From: Typha latifolia
Lineage: Eukaryota; Streptophyta; Magnoliopsida; Poales; Typhaceae
Assembly: GCA_019914945.1 (NCBI GenBank)
Contig: CM034099.1
Location: forward strand, 11,917,001 to 11,981,000
Length of the DNA stretch: 64,000 bases
Direction of reading: 5' to 3'
Below the pieces are notes generated by a model, which worked only from the letters and a program-made list of their open reading frames with translations, was not told the DNA's origin and ran no database searches. The translations under genes were made by a program, and so were the position numbers. Below, one piece after another: positions 35,501 to 47,699 of the stretch; positions within the stretch are counted from its first letter, which is position 1, and every line of letters begins with the position of its first letter.

Positions 35501-36337
35501 GATACGATTCGGACTTCACCGACGTCGTCTCGAGCATGGATTCACTTTAGGAGTGTTTTTGCTTCATGTTTTAGTGTTTAATTTCCATTAAAATAAGTTT
35601 TCTGTAAGTCGCGTTCGAACGCGGGTGGAGTGAGTTCGAACGCGGTTTGTGAACGGGGTTGTGAACGTGGTGAAGAGAATGTACTGTGCGTTCGGACGCG
35701 GTGCGTTCGAACGCACTGTGAACGCCTACATCGCGTTCGCAAATACCGACAGGCGCGTTCGATCACGCGTTCGAACGCATGCATCGCGTTCGCAAATCCA
35801 GAAGAGCTAATTCGGTACGTTCGAGCGCGGTCGGGCGAGTTCGAACACGATTGGCGAAAATTGTGTTTTAGGGTTAATGTGAGTTGTTGGTTAGCCTATA
35901 AAAGGATGTGTAGGGCAACCAAAATTATTATTGATTATTGAGATTGAGTTTTGCCTTGCCTCCTTCGTCTTCTTCGCTCCCGTTCTCTCAATCCCCGGCG
36001 ACGCCGCTTCTAACCTCCCTCGTCCGGCTAATCACCCTAGTCCCTTAGGGGTGGCCCTCTTCTCCCCCTTCGTCCAATCTCTCCCTCACTTGTCCTAATC
36101 CTTCCATCAACCACAACCCTTCCACCATCACTTTTCACCGGTGCCACCACATTAACGCCGGTCCTCCACCATCCACCATTACCTAGGATCTCGTGCCTCC
36201 ATCCACGGATCCAAAACATAGCATCCTGATGTTCGTCCACTAAACGAACGATATCTCGAGATCCCCAACTCCGATTCGCCTAAAACTTAATTTGTTGGAA
36301 AGCTCTTTTCCGGGCCTAAAACATATCAAAATTTCAT
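35501..36337 (+). repeat. LTR-B, 3' end truncated
   Basis: Starts TGATACGATTCGGACTTC and holds perfect GCGTTCGAACGC at 35,611-35,622, 35,703-35,714 and 35,767-35,778, with a TATA box CTATAAAAG at 35,896-35,904. It stops at 36,337, where LTR-A sequence lacking its own first bases begins. Compared with 60,288-61,221 the last ~170 bp are missing. Confidence 0.85.
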
Positions 36338-37170
36338 TATTGCATTAGTTAGGATCTTTTCTTATTGCATTAGGTGTTTATTTTTATTAAAATAAAATTC
36401 TTGTACGTCGCATTTGAACGCAGGTGGAGTCGCGTTCAAACACCCTTGTGAACGCCCGCATTCGAACGCCTTATGAACGCCCGCGTTTGAACGCCTGTGT
36501 TGCATTCACAAATCTAAAGAAGGGGCTTTTTGAGTGCAGTCGAACGCCCCTTCGAACGCGATCGGGCGCGTTCGAATGCGATCGACGGGAATCTTCTAGA
36601 ATTAGGGTTTCATATTATTTTAGGACTTGTTGGCTAGCCTCTATAAATATATGGATGGCAACCAACTTCATTATGCTATTGGATTATTGATTTCTTGCTT
36701 CCTATCTTCTCTCTAGACTCCTCCCTCCTCACTCTTCACCATTCTTCCACATCTACCGTTGGCAAGGTTTCTCCTCGCTTCTAATCTCCCTCGACTATCG
36801 AGTCACCCCTCTTCTTTGGGATCTCCACCACTTCGTTCCCTTCGTTTACTTCCCTTAATCACTTCCACAATCCACCATCATCTCCATACCCATCTATAAC
36901 CCTAACATCCACTTCACCCATCACAACCACCATCACCCACGTTATTTTATATTTTCGTCCCTATTACAGTTCGAATCTGTGGAAGGTGTAAATATGAAAG
37001 TTGTAGATCAGGAAGTTATGGATCTAATCTAGTTAGATCATAATTTTTTGACTACCGGAGAATATTTGATGAATATTTTTCCTACAATTGCGCGGACTGA
37101 TTCTAGTAATATATTCAGATCTTGAGGGAATAGTTGCGTAGCCTATATTTGGTTCCAGATCTTAACAATT

Positions 37171-37224
37171 TGGTATCAGAGCTTATCAATTGATATCAGA
37201 GCTTATCAAATTAGTATCAGAGCA
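37171..37224 (+). promoter_or_regulatory. Triplicated primer-binding-site units of F
   Basis: Three head-to-tail units start at 37,171 (TGGTATCAGAGCTTATCAAT), 37,191 (TGATATCAGAGCTTATCAAA) and about 37,212 (TAGTATCAGAGCAGG). All resemble the initiator-Met tRNA primer site. One such unit is also at the end of the 3' LTR (40,866-40,884). Confidence 0.8.
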
Positions 37225-37261
37225 GGTGAACCTCAGATCGTTAATAGTTGAAACAAGGAAG

Positions 37262-38580
37262 ATGACGTCAACAAGGAGACCTATAGAGAGCACACCGACA
37301 AGGGAGGACTCAATGCATGATGATCCTAACTGTGAGGCCGATTCCTTTGGAGCGACGACGGCAGGACTGAGTCAACCAACTTCTATGGGTTCAAATATGG
37401 ATGAACTAAGGGGCATGTTCCAAATATTATTGCATAGAGTTGACAACATACAAAAGGATCACAATGAATTCAAGGAGTATGTCGTGAATCGATTGTGTTC
37501 GTCATCTCCCCGATGACGAACGGAGTTTTAGGAAGGACCAATGGTAGGACCCCATAGAACTGATATCCCCACAGGTCTAGGTGTGTCATATGAGTGTCAA
37601 TGATCCCCTCCTACCTATGCCTTCACATCATCCCCCGCCTCTATTACAAAACTTAATACCGTTAGTGGTGGAACCCGAGAGGCGTGCGGCACCGGTGCTC
37701 TTCATCGATGAGGAGGATTGGCACTTTGAGGATGAGGTTGATCCCTATGGAGATGGTGATGGACGTGCTCGAGGGTTTAGAGAAGGTGATCAACATGAAC
37801 AGAGGTTTAGATCTGAACTAAGGATCTTTCGCGAACCTAACAACGCTATTCGGGGGAGAACCGCATGCTTGGACTTTGCAAAATTCCAAGACAGTGATCC
37901 AACGTAATTAGGTGTTTTAAGTTGAACAATATTTTTATTGTCAAGGTACAGTGGAAGATACAAAAGTTAAGATGGCAAGCTTTCACCTCCATGGAACGAC
38001 ATTGTGTTGATATAGATCGATTTTTCGTGGTGGTGGATTTATCGGATGGGCTAATTTTTGTACGAGGATTACATGTAGATTTAGGATTATAGCATATGAA
38101 GATTTTGCTGCCACATTAAGCAAGATGGTTCAAAGGACAACCGTATTGGAGTACCAAGCTGAGTTTGAGAGAGTTAGTATTCGTTGTGAGCCATCATGGC
38201 CCGAACGGACATTAATGAGTACATTTATTTCAGGGCTGCGAGAGGAGATACAAGTGGATGTTCGTGCTCTATGTCCTACTACTCTTGAGGATGCCTTTGA
38301 GAAGGCCGTGAGGATGGAACAAAAGCATAGGGCTTTAAGGATGGCAGCGAAAAATAATTAGAGCAACTCAGATAGGCAGTTTGCACCTAGAACGCCGGCT
38401 GGAAATTCTGGGGTTTCAAAAATAGTGGCTGCGACTACTAGACCACGACCACCTTTGAGACCTTCTTCCGACATTAGAGGAGACACAAGACCCCCCGTTC
38501 GAACTCTCACACCTGCTTAGGTGGAGGAGCGAAGAGCGAAGCCTTTGCTTTCGATGTGATGAGTGTTTTACCCCCGGTCA
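37262..38580 (+). pseudogene. F gag
   Basis: N-terminal part from 37,262 (the family start MVET is lost because ATGG reads ATAG at about 37,243), with 'ESTPTREDSMHDDPN' and 'MFQILLHRVDNIQKDHNEF'; a stop follows 'SSSPR'. A second frame (37,581-37,907) ends before the gag core. The core continues in broken frames and then 'EYQAEFERVSIRCEP', 'STFISGLREEIQVDV' and 'ALCPTTLEDAFEKAVRMEQK' (38,125-38,361). The zinc knuckle LCFRCDECFTPGHRCSKPI (C-x2-C-x7-H-x-C) lies at about 38,540-38,600. Confidence 0.85.
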
Positions 38581-38605
38581 TCGATGTTCTAAACCGATCG
38601 GGAGT

Positions 38606-39073
38606 GTGATGCTTATCGATGGTCCTATCGAGGATGATGAGATTAATGATGATGGAGAGTGTCGAGAGGAAACCCATGAGGAGGGCGTTGAGGAAGATAT
38701 CCAAGCTGAAATATTGATGCATGCATATTTGGGTACTTCCGCGCTGAGAACGTTACGAGTAGATGGACTCGTTAGAAATCATTGTGTGCACATCCCCATC
38801 GATTTGGGGAGTACACACAACTTTTTAGTCGAGAGGTTAGTGAGGAGATTGGGTTTGGATGCCGAGCCGACCACGGGATTTAACGTTGTTATTGGAGACG
38901 GCACAAAGCTTAGGGCAGAGAGCTTGTGTCGCCAGGTTGGTATACGGGTGCAAGGACACGACATCATTGTAGATTGTATCCATTGGCGTTGCGAAGAGCG
39001 GACTTTGTCCTTGGTGCTCAGTGGTTACAAAGTTTGGGAGCCATCACATTTCATTTCCAGAGCATGTGGATGA
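38606..39073 (+). pseudogene. F protease and linker
   Basis: Retropepsin-like region. 'HIPIDLGSTHNFLVERLVRR' shows the active-site triad DSG changed to DLG. 'VIGDGTKLRAESLC' and 'HDIIVD' match the same place in the other copies. The domain links gag to RT in the family order. Confidence 0.8.
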
Positions 39074-39271
39074 AATATAAATAAGGAAACAAAGATGTGC
39101 AACTTGATGGTGTTCGATCTTCGCCGATTCCTGCGATGCAGCCTATGATGGGGCTGCCTTGTGCGTATGATTTGGCCTATTTTCTTCAGTTAGGACTAGC
39201 AGGAGATGTGTCTCAAATGAGTTCAGGTATTACCATTAAATTGCCTAATTTATTAGATAACTACCATTGGA

Positions 39272-40190
39272 TTGTCTAATTTATTAGATAACTTTTCTGG
39301 ACTGTTTGAGGAGCCGCAGGAGTTGCCACCGAGTAGAGAGGCGGACCATCGCATAGAGATTGTACCCGAGGCTGCATCAGCGAATGTGAGGCCATATTGG
39401 TATCCACATGTGCAAAAAGAAGTTATCTCAAAGATGGTAGCCGAGATGTTGGAGAAATGCCTCACACAACCAAGTCATAGCTCATACTCATCCCCCGTGC
39501 TTTTGGTGCGAAAAAAGGATGGGACATGTCATTTTTGTGTCGACTTTCAAGTACTAAATGCTATTACCATAAAGGACCAGTATCCTATTCTGGATATCGA
39601 GGAATTGCTGGATGAGCTTGAAGGGGTGACTATATTTAGTAAGCTTGACTTGAGGGCTGGGTATCATCAAATTAGAGTTCACCCGGCGGATGTGCACAAA
39701 ACGTGTTTCCGACTCCCGGATGGATATTACGAGTTTCGAGTGATGCCTTTTAGTCTCACCAATGCTCCAACTACCTTCCAAGGCCTCATGAATGATATAT
39801 TTTGGCCTCTCTTGCGAAAGTTTGTCTTGGTATTTTTTCATGATATTTTGGTGTATAGCAAGACTGAATGGGAGCATTGGTGGCATTTGGAGGGCGTGCT
39901 GAATTTGTTGGAGCAAAACCAATTGAAGATCAAGAAGTCCAAGTGCCGATGGGGAGTACCAAAGGTGGAGTATTTATGCCACATCATTTCAGCGGATGGT
40001 GTAGCGGGAGATCCTCAAAAGGATGCATGTATGACTGCTTGGCCTATTCCTACTACTACCACCAGATTGAGAGAATTTTTGGGGCTGACTGTTTATTATC
40101 GTCGATTCAACGCCGGATATGGCTAGATAACTGCTCCTCTCACTTCTTTGTTGAAGAAATCTTTTAGATGGACAGACGAAGCCACTTTAG
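39272..40190 (+). pseudogene. F reverse transcriptase, catalytic motif altered
   Basis: A 284-codon open frame (39,272-40,126) with '[13 protein letters not shown]', 'SSPVLLVRKKDGT', '[15 protein letters not shown]' and '[13 protein letters not shown]'. The family FFDD catalytic motif reads FFHD at about 39,833-39,845, so one catalytic Asp is His. 'EFLGLTVYYRRFNAGYG' ends the frame at a stop. At about 40,190 the sequence jumps into an LTR. Confidence 0.87.
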
Positions 40191-40191
40191 C

Positions 40192-40884
40192 CTTGTGAAC
40201 GCCCGCGTTCGAACGCTTGTGTCGCATTCGCAAATCTAGAGAAGGGGCTTTTTGAGTGCATTCGAACGCGATCGGGCGCGTTCGAATGCGATCGACGGGA
40301 ATCCTCTAGAATTAGGGTTTCATATTATTTTAGGACTTGTTGACTAGCCTTTATAAATATGTGGATGGCAACCAACTTCATTATGCTATTGGATTATTGA
40401 TTTCTTGCCTCCTATCTTCTCTCTAGACTCCTCCCTCCTCACTCTTCACCATCCTTCCACATCTACCGTTGGCACGGTTTCTCCTCGCTTCTAATCTCCC
40501 TCGATTGTCGAGTCACCCATCTTCTTTGGGATCTCGACCACTTCATTCCTTTCGTCTACTTTCCTTAATCACTTCCACAATCCACCCTCATCTCCATACC
40601 CATCCATAACCCTAACATCCACTTCACCTATCACCACCACCATCACCCACGTTATTCCGTATTTTTGAACCTGCTACAGTTCGAATTTACGAAGGGCATA
40701 AATACAAAAGTTGTAAATCTAACCCAATTAGTTTTGTAATTTTCTGACTATCGAAGAATATTTAACAAATATTTTTCCACGGTTGCGTGGACTGATTCAT
40801 GTTATACATCCAGATCTTGAAGGAATAGTTGCGTAGCCTATCTTTGGTTCCAGATCTTAACAATTTGGTATCAGAGCTTACCAG
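40192..40884 (+). repeat. F 3' LTR piece, start missing
   Basis: LTR-A lacking its first part. It ends with a primer-site-like unit, then joins G1 LTR sequence at 40,885 with no target duplication, consistent with unequal or illegitimate recombination between related LTRs. Confidence 0.75.
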
Positions 40885-41578
40885 TTCACAAATACAGAGA
40901 ACACGTAATGTGCGTTTGAACGCTTGCATCGCGTTTGCACATACAGAGAACGCCTTTTGTGCTTTCAAACGCGATCGGGCGTGTTCGAACGCGATCGACG
41001 AGAATCCTCTAGAATTATGGTTACTTATTATTTTAGAACTTATTAGCTAGCCTCTATATATATGTTATGGCAGCCAAATTCATTATGCTATTGGATTATT
41101 AATTTCTTGCCTCCTATCTTCTTTCTAGGCTCTCTCTCTCCTCCCTCTCCACCATTTCTCCTAACTTCTAATCTCTCTCGACTGTCGAGTCACCCCTTTT
41201 CTTTGGGATCTCGACCACTTAGTTCCCTTCGTCTATATCGCTTAATCACATCCACCATCAACCTTCATCTCCATACCCATTCATAACCCAAACATCCACT
41301 CCACTCGTCACCCCCACCATCACCCACGTTATTCTATATTTTTGTCCCAGTTGTAGTATGAATCTATAAAGATATTAAATACAAAAGTTGTAGATCATAA
41401 AGTTACGAATCTAATCCACTTAGTTTTGTAATTTTGTGACTATAGGAGAATATCTGACGAATATTTGTCCATAGTTACGTGGACTACTTTCTACAATAAA
41501 TTCAGATTTTAAGGAATTATTCCGTAACCTATATTTCGGTACAAGAACCCATCAATTTGGTATCAGAGCCCATCAATT

Positions 41579-41592
41579 TGGTATCAAAACCA
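41579..41592 (+). promoter_or_regulatory. Primer-binding site of G1
   Basis: TGGTATCAAAACCA three bases after the LTR end. Another unit, TGGTATCAGAGCCC at 41,558-41,571, lies inside the LTR end; the 3' LTR has the same unit (TGATACAAGAGCCC, 54,758-54,771). Confidence 0.75.
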
Positions 41593-41614
41593 GGTTAACC
41601 TCAGACCTTCTTTA

Positions 41615-41867
41615 ATGGTTGAAACAAAGAAGACAACATTACCAAAGAGACTTATGGAGAGCACACCGACAAGGGAAGACTTAATCCATGATGACCCTAA
41701 TCGTGAGGCTGATTCCTTTGGAGCGACCACGGCAGGACCGAGTCAATCAACGTCCATGGGTGTGAATATGGGTTTGGGGGATGAATTTACGGGCATGTTC
41801 CAAACATTGCTGCATAGAGTTGACATAATTTAAAAGGATCATAATGATTTCAAAGAATTTGTCATGA
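41615..41867 (+). pseudogene. G1 gag N-terminus
   Basis: Starts MVETKKTTLPKRLMESTPTR with an in-frame stop after 'LLHRVDII'. It continues at 47,659 after the inserted block, giving 'NRLGSSSPRRQSEFQ', then about 1.8 kb of gag and protease is deleted (junction near 47,697, with short AGAGTTT homology). Confidence 0.82.
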
Positions 41868-42057
41868 TGATACACTTAGTTAGGATCTTTTTTTATTGCA
41901 TTAGTATTTATTTTCATAAAATAAAATTTCTGTAGGTCGTGTTCGAACGTAGGAAGGGTCGCATTTGAACGCTCTTGCGAACGCCTGCATTAGGTTCGTA
42001 AATACAAAGAACACATATTGTGCATTCGAACATGGTTGATAGGCTCTGATACCAAAT

Positions 42058-42639
42058 TGATAGGCTTTGATAAGACTCTGGTAGGCTCTGGTACCACTTT
42101 GATAAGATCTGGAATAAAAGATAGGCTACACTACGATTCCTTCAAAATCTAGATGTATTATAGGAATCAATCCGCGCAATAGTGGAAAAATATTCGTAAG
42201 ATATTCTACGGTAATTAGAACATTACGAAACCAATTAGGTTAGATCCATAACTTCCTGATCTACAACTTCTATATTTACGTGCTTCATAGATTCGAACTA
42301 TAGCAGGGACGAAAACATGGAATAACGTAGGTGATGGTGGTGGTGACGGGTGGAGTGGATGTTAGGGTTATGGATGGATATGCAGGTGGAGGTGGATGGC
42401 GGATCGCATTCGAACGCTCTAAATGATGTTCTCTGTATATGCAAACGCGATGTTGGCATTCGAACACCCAACCGCGTTTGAACGCACAATATGCGTTATC
42501 TGTATTTGCGAGCTTGATGCAAGCGTTCGCAAGGGCGTTCGAACGCGACCCTTCCTACGTTGCAACGCGACCTATAAGAATTTTTTTTAATGAAGATAAA
42601 CACTAATACAATAAGAAAAGATCCTAACTAAGTGTATCA
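42058..42639 (-). repeat. G2 3' LTR, internally deleted
   Basis: 582 bp against 901 bp in the 5' LTR. The missing ~300 bp lies between the TATA/leader part and the palindrome array (near 42,400). It contains GTTCGAACG-type repeats at about 42,405-42,570. Confidence 0.82.
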
Positions 42640-45600
42640 GCCCACCATGCTTCCCCCACCTTGCTCTTAAGGTGAAAAGTTGGGAAAACACTCCAAAATG
42701 TCAGTCTCCAACTCCCATATCACCTCATTGGATGGCTTGCCAAGCCACTCAACTAGAATCTCCATCTCCAAATTGGTTCCATGTCGTCGTCAGCGTCTAG
42801 CAAGTTTATGAATTGGCTCTACGATCTCTATCTCCTCCAATGGCTCTGGTAGAACCGATCCAATGGCCTCATGATCTCCAATCTGCTCCCTTAACAATAA
42901 AACATGGAAGATAGGATGCACTCTCGACCCCACCGGCAGCTTCAAACGATATGCAACCAGACCAATACACTCCAACACCCGAAACAGACTAAAGTAGCGA
43001 TGTGCTAACTTTTAGTTTCGCATCGGACGTAAGGTCACCTATCGATACGGTTGTACCCGCACAAACACCCAACTGCCGATGTCAAACTCCTTCTCCCTAT
43101 GGCTATGATCATAAACTTACTTCATGCGATTTTGAGCAAGTTTAAGATGAGCACGCAACCTCCTCGATGTGGCATCTCTATCCATCAAAGCTAAGTCCAC
43201 CTCCATATGATCTACTGATGTCATAGGATCATAAGCGCATAACGTTGGAGTCGTGCATCCATACACCACCTCAAATGGAGTCATGCCAATGTTATTATGG
43301 TAGGCGGTGTTATAAGACCACTACTGCAACAATCTCAAAGTATCTGGGTAAGATGTATATGCATACCTCAGCTCGTCAAGAAAGGGAAAGGTTGGGGAAG
43401 AATTTTGTGATCATATGCCAATAATTGGCGCGATAGTGCATCCGCCATTCTATTTTTCGTTCCCTTCTTGTATTGGATTTCATAATCATATGCCAACAAT
43501 TTTGTGATCCATCTCTGCTGTGCCGGAGTGTGTATACGCTGTCTCATAAAGTATGGAGGACTCCTTTGATCGGTTCATATAATTAATTGTCTACCGATCA
43601 AATAAGGCCTCCACTTTGTCATCGCATGTAGAATTGCTAACATCTCTCTCTCTCATAAATCGATAATTACTGAGATTTTTATGACAAAGCATTACTAAGA
43701 TAGGTAATGGGACGTCCTCCTTACATTAGTATAGCTCCTATGCCAACACCCGATGCATCACATTTCACAATGAATTCTTTGGTGAAGTCCGGTAGCACTA
43801 GAACGGGTGCCATCATGATTGCTGTTTTCAATTTTTCAAAGGCTGAAGTGGCTTCATCCGTCCATCTAAAAGAGTCATTCTTCAATAAAAAAGTGAGAGA
43901 AGCAACGATCTAGCCATATCCGGTGATGAATCGACGATAATAACCAATCAACCCCAAAAATCCTCTCAATCCGGTGGTAGTAGTAGGAATAGGCCAAGCA
44001 GTCATATATGCAACCTTTTGAGGATCTGCCGTTACACCATCCACTAAAATGATGTGGCCTAAATACTCCACTCGTGGTACTCCCCATAGGCACTTGGACT
44101 TTTTGATCTTCAATTAGTTATGCTTCAACAAATTCAGTACGTCCTACTATACACAAAAATGTCATAAAAAAATACCCAATATACCTTTGCAAGAGAGGCC
44201 GAAATATGTCATTCATGAGGCCTTGAAAGGTAGCTGGAGCATTGGTTAGAAAAATGACATCACTCGAAACTCGTAATGCCTGTCTGGAGTCTGAAATGCA
44301 ATTTTGTGCACATCCACCGGGTGAACTCTAATACCCGGCCCTCAAGTCAAGCTTGTTGAATATAGTCGCCCCTACAAGCTCGTCCAGTAGCTCCTCTATA
44401 ATCGGAATAGGATACCGATCCTTGACGGTAATAGCATTTAGTACCCGATAGTCAACACAAAAATGCCATGTCCCGTCCTTTTTTTGTACCAATAGCACAG
44501 GGGATGAGTATGAGCTATGACTTAGTTAAATGAGACCTTGCTCCAATATCTCGGCTTCAATCTTTGAGATAACTTCTTTTTACACATATGGATACCGATA
44601 TGGCCTCACGTTCGTCGATGCAGCCTTGGGTATAATCTCTATGCGATGGTCCGCCACTCTCCTCGGTGGAAACTCCTGTGGCTCCTCAAATAGTCTAAAA
44701 AAGTTATCTAATAAATTAGATAATTCAATGGTAGTACCTGAACTCATTTGAGGCTCATCTCCTGCTAGTCCTAACTGAAGGAAATAGGCCAAATTGTACG
44801 CACAAGGCAGCCCCACCATAGGCTGCATCGCAGGAATCAGTGAAGATTGATCACCAACAAGCCACACATCTTTCTTTTCTTGTTTATTTTTCATCCACAT
44901 GCTCCGGAAATCAAATGTGACGGGTCCCAAACTCTGTAACTACTGAGCACCAAGCACAATGTCCGCTCCTCGTAGCGCCAACAGATACAAGTCTACAATG
45001 ATGTCGTATCCTTGCACCCGTATACCGACCCGGCGACACAAGCTCTTCGCCCTAAGCTTCGTGCCGTCTCCTATAGCAACGACAAATCCCATGGTTGGCT
45101 CGACATCTGAACCCAATCTCCTCACTAACCTCTCATCTAGAAAGTTATGTGTACTCCCCGAATCGATAAGGATGTGCACACAATGCTTTCTAACGAATCC
45201 GTCTACTCATAACGTCCTCAGCGCAGAAGTACTCGAATATGCGTGCATTATAATTTCAGCTTGGATATCTTCCTCCACGCCCTCCACAACGACCTCCTCA
45301 GGACATTCTCCATCATCAACAACCTCATCATCCTCCTCAAGTCCATCTATAAGCATCACACTCCTGATCGGTTTAGAACACCGATGACCGGGGGTGAAAC
45401 ACTCATCACAACGAAAGCAAAGGCCCTTCGCTCCTCCACCTAAGCAGGTGTGAGAGTTCGAATGAAGAATCTTGTGCCTCCTCTAATATCGGAAGAATGT
45501 CTCAAAAGTGGTCATAGTCTAGTACTCGCAGCCACTGTTTTTGAAATCACAAAATTTGCAAACGGCGTTCTAGGTGCAAACAGCCCATCTTGGTTGCCCC

Positions 45601-46714
45601 AATTAGTTTTCGCTGCCATCATTAGAGCCTTATGTTTTTGCTCCATCCTCACAGCCTTCACAAAGGCCTGCTCAATAGTAGTAGGACATAGAGCATGAAC
45701 ATCCACTTGTATCTCCTCTTGCAGCCCTAAAATAAATATGCTCATCAATGTCTGTTCGGGCCAAGGTGGCTCACAACGACTACTAACTCTCTCAAACTCA
45801 GCTTGGTACTCTGATATGGTCGTCCTCTAAACCATCTTGCTTAATGTGGCAACAAAATTTTCATATGCCGCTGTCCTAAATCTGTGTGTAATCCTTATGC
45901 AAAAATTAGCCCATTTGGTAAATCCACCACCACAAAAAATCGATCTATACCAATGCAATGCCGTTCCCTGGAGGTGAAAGCTTGCCATCTGGACCTTTGC
46001 ATCTTCTGCTGTATCTTGACAATCAAAATATTGTTCAACTTGAAACACCCAATCTATTAGATCACTGTCTTAGAATTTTGGGAAGTCCAAGCATGCGATT
46101 CTCCCCCGAATAGCATTGTTAGGTTTGCGAAAGATCCTTGGTTCAGGTCTAAACCTTTGTGCATGTTGATCACCTTCTCTAAATTTTTGAGCATGTCCAT
46201 CACCATCTTCATAGGGATCAACCTCATCCTCATAGTGTCAATCCTCCTCATTGACGAAGCGCATCGGTGCCGCACGCCTCTCGGGTTCCACCAGTGCCGG
46301 TCTTGGGTTTTGCAACGGAGGTGGGGAATGATGTGTAGGCATAGGTAAAAGGGGATCATTGACACTCACATGATGCACCTGGACCTATGGGGTATCAGTT
46401 CGATGAGGTCCCACCGCTAGTCCTTCTTGAAACTCCGATCGCCGTCGAGGAGATAACGAATCAAATTAGTTCATGACATATTCCTTGAAATCATTGTGAT
46501 CCTTTTGAATTGAGTTAACTCTATGCATCAATGTATGGAACATGCCTCTAAGTTCATCCATACTCTCACTCATGGACGTTGGTTGACTCGATCCAGCCGT
46601 GGTCGCTCCAAAGAAATCGGCTTCACAGTTAGGGTTATCGTGGATTGAGTCCTCCCTTGTCGGTGTACTCTCCATAGGTCTCTTTGTTGATGTCATCTTC
46701 CTTGTTTCAACCAT
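42640..46714 (-). pseudogene. G2 gag-pol, most of integrase deleted
   Basis: Gag starts MVETRKMTSTKRPMEST at 46,714. The gag core follows in broken frames, including 'MSIFILGLQEEIQVDVHALC' (45,748 on). The CPTTIEQAFVKAVRMEQK stretch, protease ('DSGSTHNFLDERLVRRLG', catalytic DSG intact, about 45,170-45,115), RT (44,760-43,900) and RNase H (to about 43,340) follow. At about 43,322 'RLLQ' is joined to 'WSYNTAYHNNIGM', deleting the integrase zinc finger and DDE core. The C-terminal part keeps 'GSRVHPIFHVLLLREQIGDH'. Several stops occur. Confidence 0.85.
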
Positions 46715-46752
46715 TAATGGAGGTCTGAGGTACACCTGGTCTGATACCAAAG

Positions 46753-47653
46753 TGATAGGCTCTAATAACTTTTTGGTAGGCTCTGATACCACTTTGATAA
46801 GATCTGCAACCAAAGATAGGCTACGCTATGATTCCTTCAAAATCTGGATGTATTATAGGAATCAGTCCGCGCAATAGTGAGAACATATTCGTCAGATATT
46901 CTCCAGTAGTCCGAAAATTATGAAACTAATTGGGTTAGATCTATAACTTCCTGATCTACAACGTTCATATTTACGTCTTTCACAGATTCGAACCGTAGCA
47001 GGGACTAAAACACAGAATAACATGGGTGATAGTGGTGGTGTCGGGTGGAGTGGATGTTAGGGTTATGGATGGATATGGAGGTGAAGGTGGATGGTGGATG
47101 TGATTAAGGGAAGTAGACGAAGGGAACGAAGTGGTCGAGTTCCCAAAGAAGAGGGGTGGCTCAAGAGTCGAGGGAGATTAGAAGTTAGGGGAAACCTTGC
47201 CAACGGTAGAGGTGGAAGGATGGTGAAGAGGGAGGAGGGAGAAGCCTAGAGAGAAGATAGGAGGCAATAAATCAATAATCTAGTAGCATAATGAAGTTGG
47301 CTACCATCCACATATTTATAAAGGCTAGCCAACAAGTCCTAAACTAATATGTAACCCTAATTCTAGAGGATTCCTGCCAATTGCATTCGAACGCACCCGA
47401 TCGCGTTTGAACGCACTAAACGACATTCTCTGTATGTGCAAACGTGATGTAGACATTCGAACGCTGGCGTTCGAACTCGCCCAACCGCATTCGATCGCAC
47501 AATATGCATTCTCTGTATTTGTGAACCTGATGCAAGCACTCACAAGGGCGTTCGAACGCGACCCTTCCTGCGTTCAAACGTGATATACGGGAATTTTATT
47601 TTAATGAAAATAAACACTAATGCAATAAGAAAAGATTTTAACTAAGTGTATCA
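46753..47653 (-). repeat. G2 5' LTR (family A)
   Basis: 901 bp on the minus strand, from TGATACACTTAG to GAGCCTATCA. The last ~55 bp contain two further primer-site-like units. Palindrome array at about 47,385-47,585. The primer site (TGGTATCAGACC) lies at about 46,738-46,749. Confidence 0.85.
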
Positions 47654-47699
47654 CATGAACCGATTGGGTTCATCATCTCCTCGGCGACAATCAGAGTTT

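Larger units (their letters stand above)
36338..40884 (+). mobile_element. Chromovirus F, 3' half of pol deleted
   Basis: 5' LTR-A (36,338 to about 37,208, first bases missing), primer site, gag, protease, RT to 40,190, then a jump into a 3' LTR piece (40,192-40,884). The two LTRs share sub-family marks not seen in G1 (AAATCTA.AGAAGGGGCTTTTT), confirming they belong together. RNase H (mostly), integrase and chromodomain are lost in one deletion. Confidence 0.8.
41868..47653. mobile_element. Inverted-end block containing chromovirus G2
   Basis: Flanked by the perfect duplication CATGA (41,863-41,867 and 47,654-47,658). The left end is a plus-strand LTR-A start (TGATACACTTAG, 41,868-42,036 only). 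The right end is the same LTR start in minus orientation (47,653 leftwards). Between lies the minus-strand element G2: 5' LTR 46,753-47,653, gag-pol, 3' LTR 42,058-42,639, and beyond it one primer-site unit (42,037-42,057). So both outer ends are U3 ends, unlike a normal insertion. Confidence 0.8.
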
